From the NCBI GenBank assembly GCA_017449525.1, contig JAFTFL010000004.1:186001-250000 (forward strand): DNA of 64,000 bases. Direction: 5' to 3'. Below, piece by piece: positions 62,088 through 64,000 of this stretch (positions are counted from its first letter, which is position 1; each line of letters begins with the position of its first letter). The notes under the pieces were generated by a model that was given only the letters and a program-made list of their open reading frames with translations, was not told where the DNA came from and did not search any database. Source of the DNA: Bacteroidales bacterium. Lineage in GTDB: Bacteria > Bacteroidota > Bacteroidia > Bacteroidales > P3. The translations under genes were made by a program, and so were the position numbers.

Positions 62088-63158
62088 ATGTTAGATAAAT
62101 TAGAGGCTATATACGAACGGTATCAAGACGTTGAGCAGCAGATGAACGATCCGGCCGTTACGTCGGATATGAAGCGATACGTCAAACTGAGCAAGGATTA
62201 TAAGGATTTGCAGCCCGTCGTGAAGGCCTATCACGACTACAAAGATTTGCTGGCCACTATTGCCGAATGCAAGGAGCTGCTGAGCAATGAGCGCGACGAG
62301 GAGTTACGCGAGATGGCCAAGGAAGAACTGACCGAAAGCCAAGGCCGAAAGGAGCAGATGGAGGAGGAAATACGCCTAATGCTCATCCCCAAAGACCCAC
62401 AGGACAGCAAAAATGCGGTAGTGGAAATACGCGGCGGCACGGGCGGCGACGAAGCCTGCCTGTTTGCTGGCGACCTGTTCCGCATGTACACACGCTATTG
62501 CGAGAAGATGCACTGGCACGTGGATGTAGTGGATTACAACGAAGGAACGGCCGGCGGATACAAAGACATCACATTCAACGTGAGTGGCGAAGGAGTGTAC
62601 GGTCGGTTGAAATACGAGAGCGGTGTGCACCGCGTGCAGCGCGTGCCAGCCACCGAAACGCAGGGGCGCGTCCACACGTCGGCTGCTGGCGTGGTGGTGC
62701 TACCCGAAGCCGAGGAATTTGACGTGGAGCTAAACATGGCCGATGTCCGGAAGGATACGTTCTGTGCCAGTGGCCCAGGCGGACAGTGCGTCAACACGAC
62801 CTACAGCGCCGTGCGCCTCACCCACATTCCGACAGGTATTGTGGTCTCCTGTCAGGACCAGAAATCGCAGATAAAGAACCTCGAAAAAGCGCTTGTTGTG
62901 CTCCGCACTCGACTCTACGAGCGCGAGTACAACAAGTACATGGAGGAGATGTCGTCGAAGCGTAAGACCATGGTGGCCACTGGCGACCGCAGCGAGAAGG
63001 TGCGCACCTACAACTATCCGCAGAGCCGCGTTACGGACCACCGCATTGGCTACACGATGTACAACCTGTCGGCCTTCATGGACGGCGAGATTGACGACGT
63101 GATTGATGCCCTGCAGTTGGCTGAGAACGCCGAACGGCTGAAGGAGGCGGTGGGCTAA
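62088..63158 (+). CDS. prfA: Peptide chain release factor 1
   Basis: The 356-residue factor ends translation at UAA and UAG. It starts MLDKLEAIYERYQDVEQQMNDP (domain 1), has AVVEIRGGTGGDEACLFAGDL, the peptidyl-transferase GGQ motif in SGPGGQCVNTTYSAVRLTHIPTG (about residue 231), and the C-terminal TYNYPQSRVTDHRIGYT. No frameshift is present, which separates it from RF2 genes that need one. It is transcribed alone from the box at 62059. A weak hairpin lies at 63272. Confidence 0.96.
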   Translation: MLDKLEAIYERYQDVEQQMNDPAVTSDMKRYVKLSKDYKDLQPVVKAYHDYKDLLATIAECKELLSNERDEELREMAKEELTESQGRKEQMEEEIRLMLIPKDPQDSKNAVVEIRGGTGGDEACLFAGDLFRMYTRYCEKMHWHVDVVDYNEGTAGGYKDITFNVSGEGVYGRLKYESGVHRVQRVPATETQGRVHTSAAGVVVLPEAEEFDVELNMADVRKDTFCASGPGGQCVNTTYSAVRLTHIPTGIVVSCQDQKSQIKNLEKALVVLRTRLYEREYNKYMEEMSSKRKTMVATGDRSEKVRTYNYPQSRVTDHRIGYTMYNLSAFMDGEIDDVIDALQLAENAERLKEAVG

Positions 63159-63271
63159 AACCGACACATCGTCGCGCCGACCGAAAGCGCTTTTGCCGCA
63201 CGGACAGTCGGATCCATGCTGACAACGAGACTCAATCATTAGGAAAACACCCACACAGAATTGGATTACGA

Positions 63272-63301
63272 ACGCCCTCTCGCCAAATGCTCGGAGGGTG
63301 T
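63272..63301 (+). terminator. Possible weak terminator after prfA
   Basis: ACGCCCTC (63272-63279) and GAGGGTGT (63294-63301) can pair with one G-T wobble, followed by TGGCTTTCC. It is 113 bp past prfA and 22 bp before aroE. There is no clean T-run, so confidence is low. Confidence 0.3.
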
Positions 63302-63323
63302 TGGCTTTCCGACCCGCCCCCAC

Positions 63324-64000
63324 ATGAAGCGCTACGCACTGATAGGTAAAGAGCTGTCGCACTCCCTTTCGCAGCAGTATTTCCAGCAGCGGCACACCGA
63401 CGGCTCATGCACCTACGAACTGCTGTCGGCCCACGAGCAGGCCAGCCGACCAGAGGACTTTGCCGCTTGGCTGCACCTCCAGTTGCAGAGCCGCCATCTG
63501 GTAGGATTCAATGTCACCACCCCCTTCAAACAGTGGAGCTACGCGCTGGTGGGCGAGGCCGATTCCGCTTGCCAAGCCATTGGAGCCACCAACTGTGTAC
63601 GGGTGGAGTGGATGTCGTCGACGCACTACCGCCTCATCGGTACCAACACCGACGCACCCGCCTTTGCCCAGTGCATCACTCCCCACTTGACCGCCGACCT
63701 CACCGAGGCACTCATTCTCGGCAGCGGTGGCGCGGCGCAGGCAGTAGCCTACGCGCTGCGACAGCTCGGCGTTAGCCCCTTCATTGTCAGCCGCTCGCCG
63801 CGGAGCAGTGCCATCGACTACGCCGAAGCCTGCCGCCTCTCGGGCTGCATCCGCCTCATCATCAACGCCACGCCCGTCGGCATGTCGCCCCACGTCGACC
63901 AGTCGCCCTGGCCGAACCCCAACCTGCTGACGGCCGCCCACATCTGCTATGACCTCATCTACAACCCCTCGCCCACCCAATTCCTGCGGCAGGCTGCCGC
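63324..64000 (+). CDS. aroE: Shikimate dehydrogenase, 3' end cut by window edge
   Basis: About 225 residues are present, starting MKRYALIGKELSHSLSQQYF (the shikimate-binding S-H-S-x-S motif). They include VGFNVTTPFKQWS with the catalytic Lys, GTNTDAPAFAQ with the catalytic Asp, the NADP loop LILGSGGAAQAVAYAL and INATPVGMSPHVDQSPWP. It reduces 3-dehydroshikimate in aromatic amino acid synthesis. The ATG at 63324 fits the family start; the C-terminus, usually 20-30 residues more, lies outside. It is 165 bp after prfA on the same strand. Confidence 0.92.
   Translation, partial: MKRYALIGKELSHSLSQQYFQQRHTDGSCTYELLSAHEQASRPEDFAAWLHLQLQSRHLVGFNVTTPFKQWSYALVGEADSACQAIGATNCVRVEWMSSTHYRLIGTNTDAPAFAQCITPHLTADLTEALILGSGGAAQAVAYALRQLGVSPFIVSRSPRSSAIDYAEACRLSGCIRLIINATPVGMSPHVDQSPWPNPNLLTAAHICYDLIYNPSPTQFLRQAA

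Overview
The window comes from a member of the phylum Bacteroidota, most likely order Bacteroidales and something close to Prevotellaceae. Four things point there. Transcription signals have the Bacteroidota -7 form TAnnTTTG (for example 7460-7467, 21550-21557, 52580-52587, 62059-62066). There is an S46 dipeptidyl peptidase, a radical SAM/lipoprotein pair of a type known from Bacteroidetes, and an FtsL-like protein and PASTA-tailed PBP of the Bacteroidetes type. There is also a six-gene Na+-NQR operon, and the remains of a surface protein with a C-terminal region resembling a type IX sorting domain. Genus cannot be fixed from the sequence alone. No rRNA, CRISPR array, intact transposon or plasmid function is present.

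Layout. 1-8.2 kb: a nucleoside kinase cut by the left edge, an Xaa-Pro aminopeptidase, a small outer membrane beta-barrel protein behind a duplicated upstream region, glutamine synthetase, an Aat-FolK fusion, and rplU-rpmA. 8.5-10.4 kb: a putative lipoprotein and its radical SAM/SPASM partner. 10.4-15 kb, minus strand: cardiolipin synthase, pdxJ, metK and an HD-domain protein. 15.4-20.9 kb, minus strand: rpsF-rpsR-rplI, six tRNA genes (Gly, Gly, Leu, Lys, Pro, Thr), mutS and a YugP-type zinc peptidase. 21.5-26.4 kb: a rhomboid-fold protein that seems to lack its catalytic serine, an endonuclease/exonuclease/phosphatase-family protein, nth and a BatA-domain protein. 26.6-28.8 kb: the S46 peptidase.

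29.8-45.4 kb is the division and cell wall cluster: mraZ, rsmH, ftsL-like, PBP, murE, mraY, [murD position], ftsW, murG, murC, ftsQ, ftsA, ftsZ. The murD slot holds only a 180-residue protein that matches the MurD C-terminal domain. It lacks the UDP-MurNAc and ATP-binding domains and has lost substrate residues, so this cluster by itself cannot add D-glutamate to the peptidoglycan stem.

46-52.5 kb, minus strand: mnmA, a metallo-beta-lactamase-fold hydrolase and an EamA transporter; then an AraC-type regulator, a flavodoxin-fold reductase and two NTF2-like proteins. The NTF2 operon has two direct repeats 22 bp apart placed like an AraC-family operator. Upstream of it lie decayed remnants that read as a cupin and a reverse transcriptase. 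52.7-58.7 kb: nqrABCDEF. 59-60.5 kb: a polysaccharide flippase. 60.6-61.8 kb: a broken surface-protein gene. 62-64 kb: prfA and aroE, the latter cut by the right edge.

The most notable items are the MurD C-terminal-domain protein, the radical SAM/lipoprotein pair, the AraC/NTF2/reductase module with its operator, the Aat-FolK fusion, the pseudo-rhomboid, and several families of short intergenic repeats. All functional assignments rest on reading motifs by eye; no database search was run.
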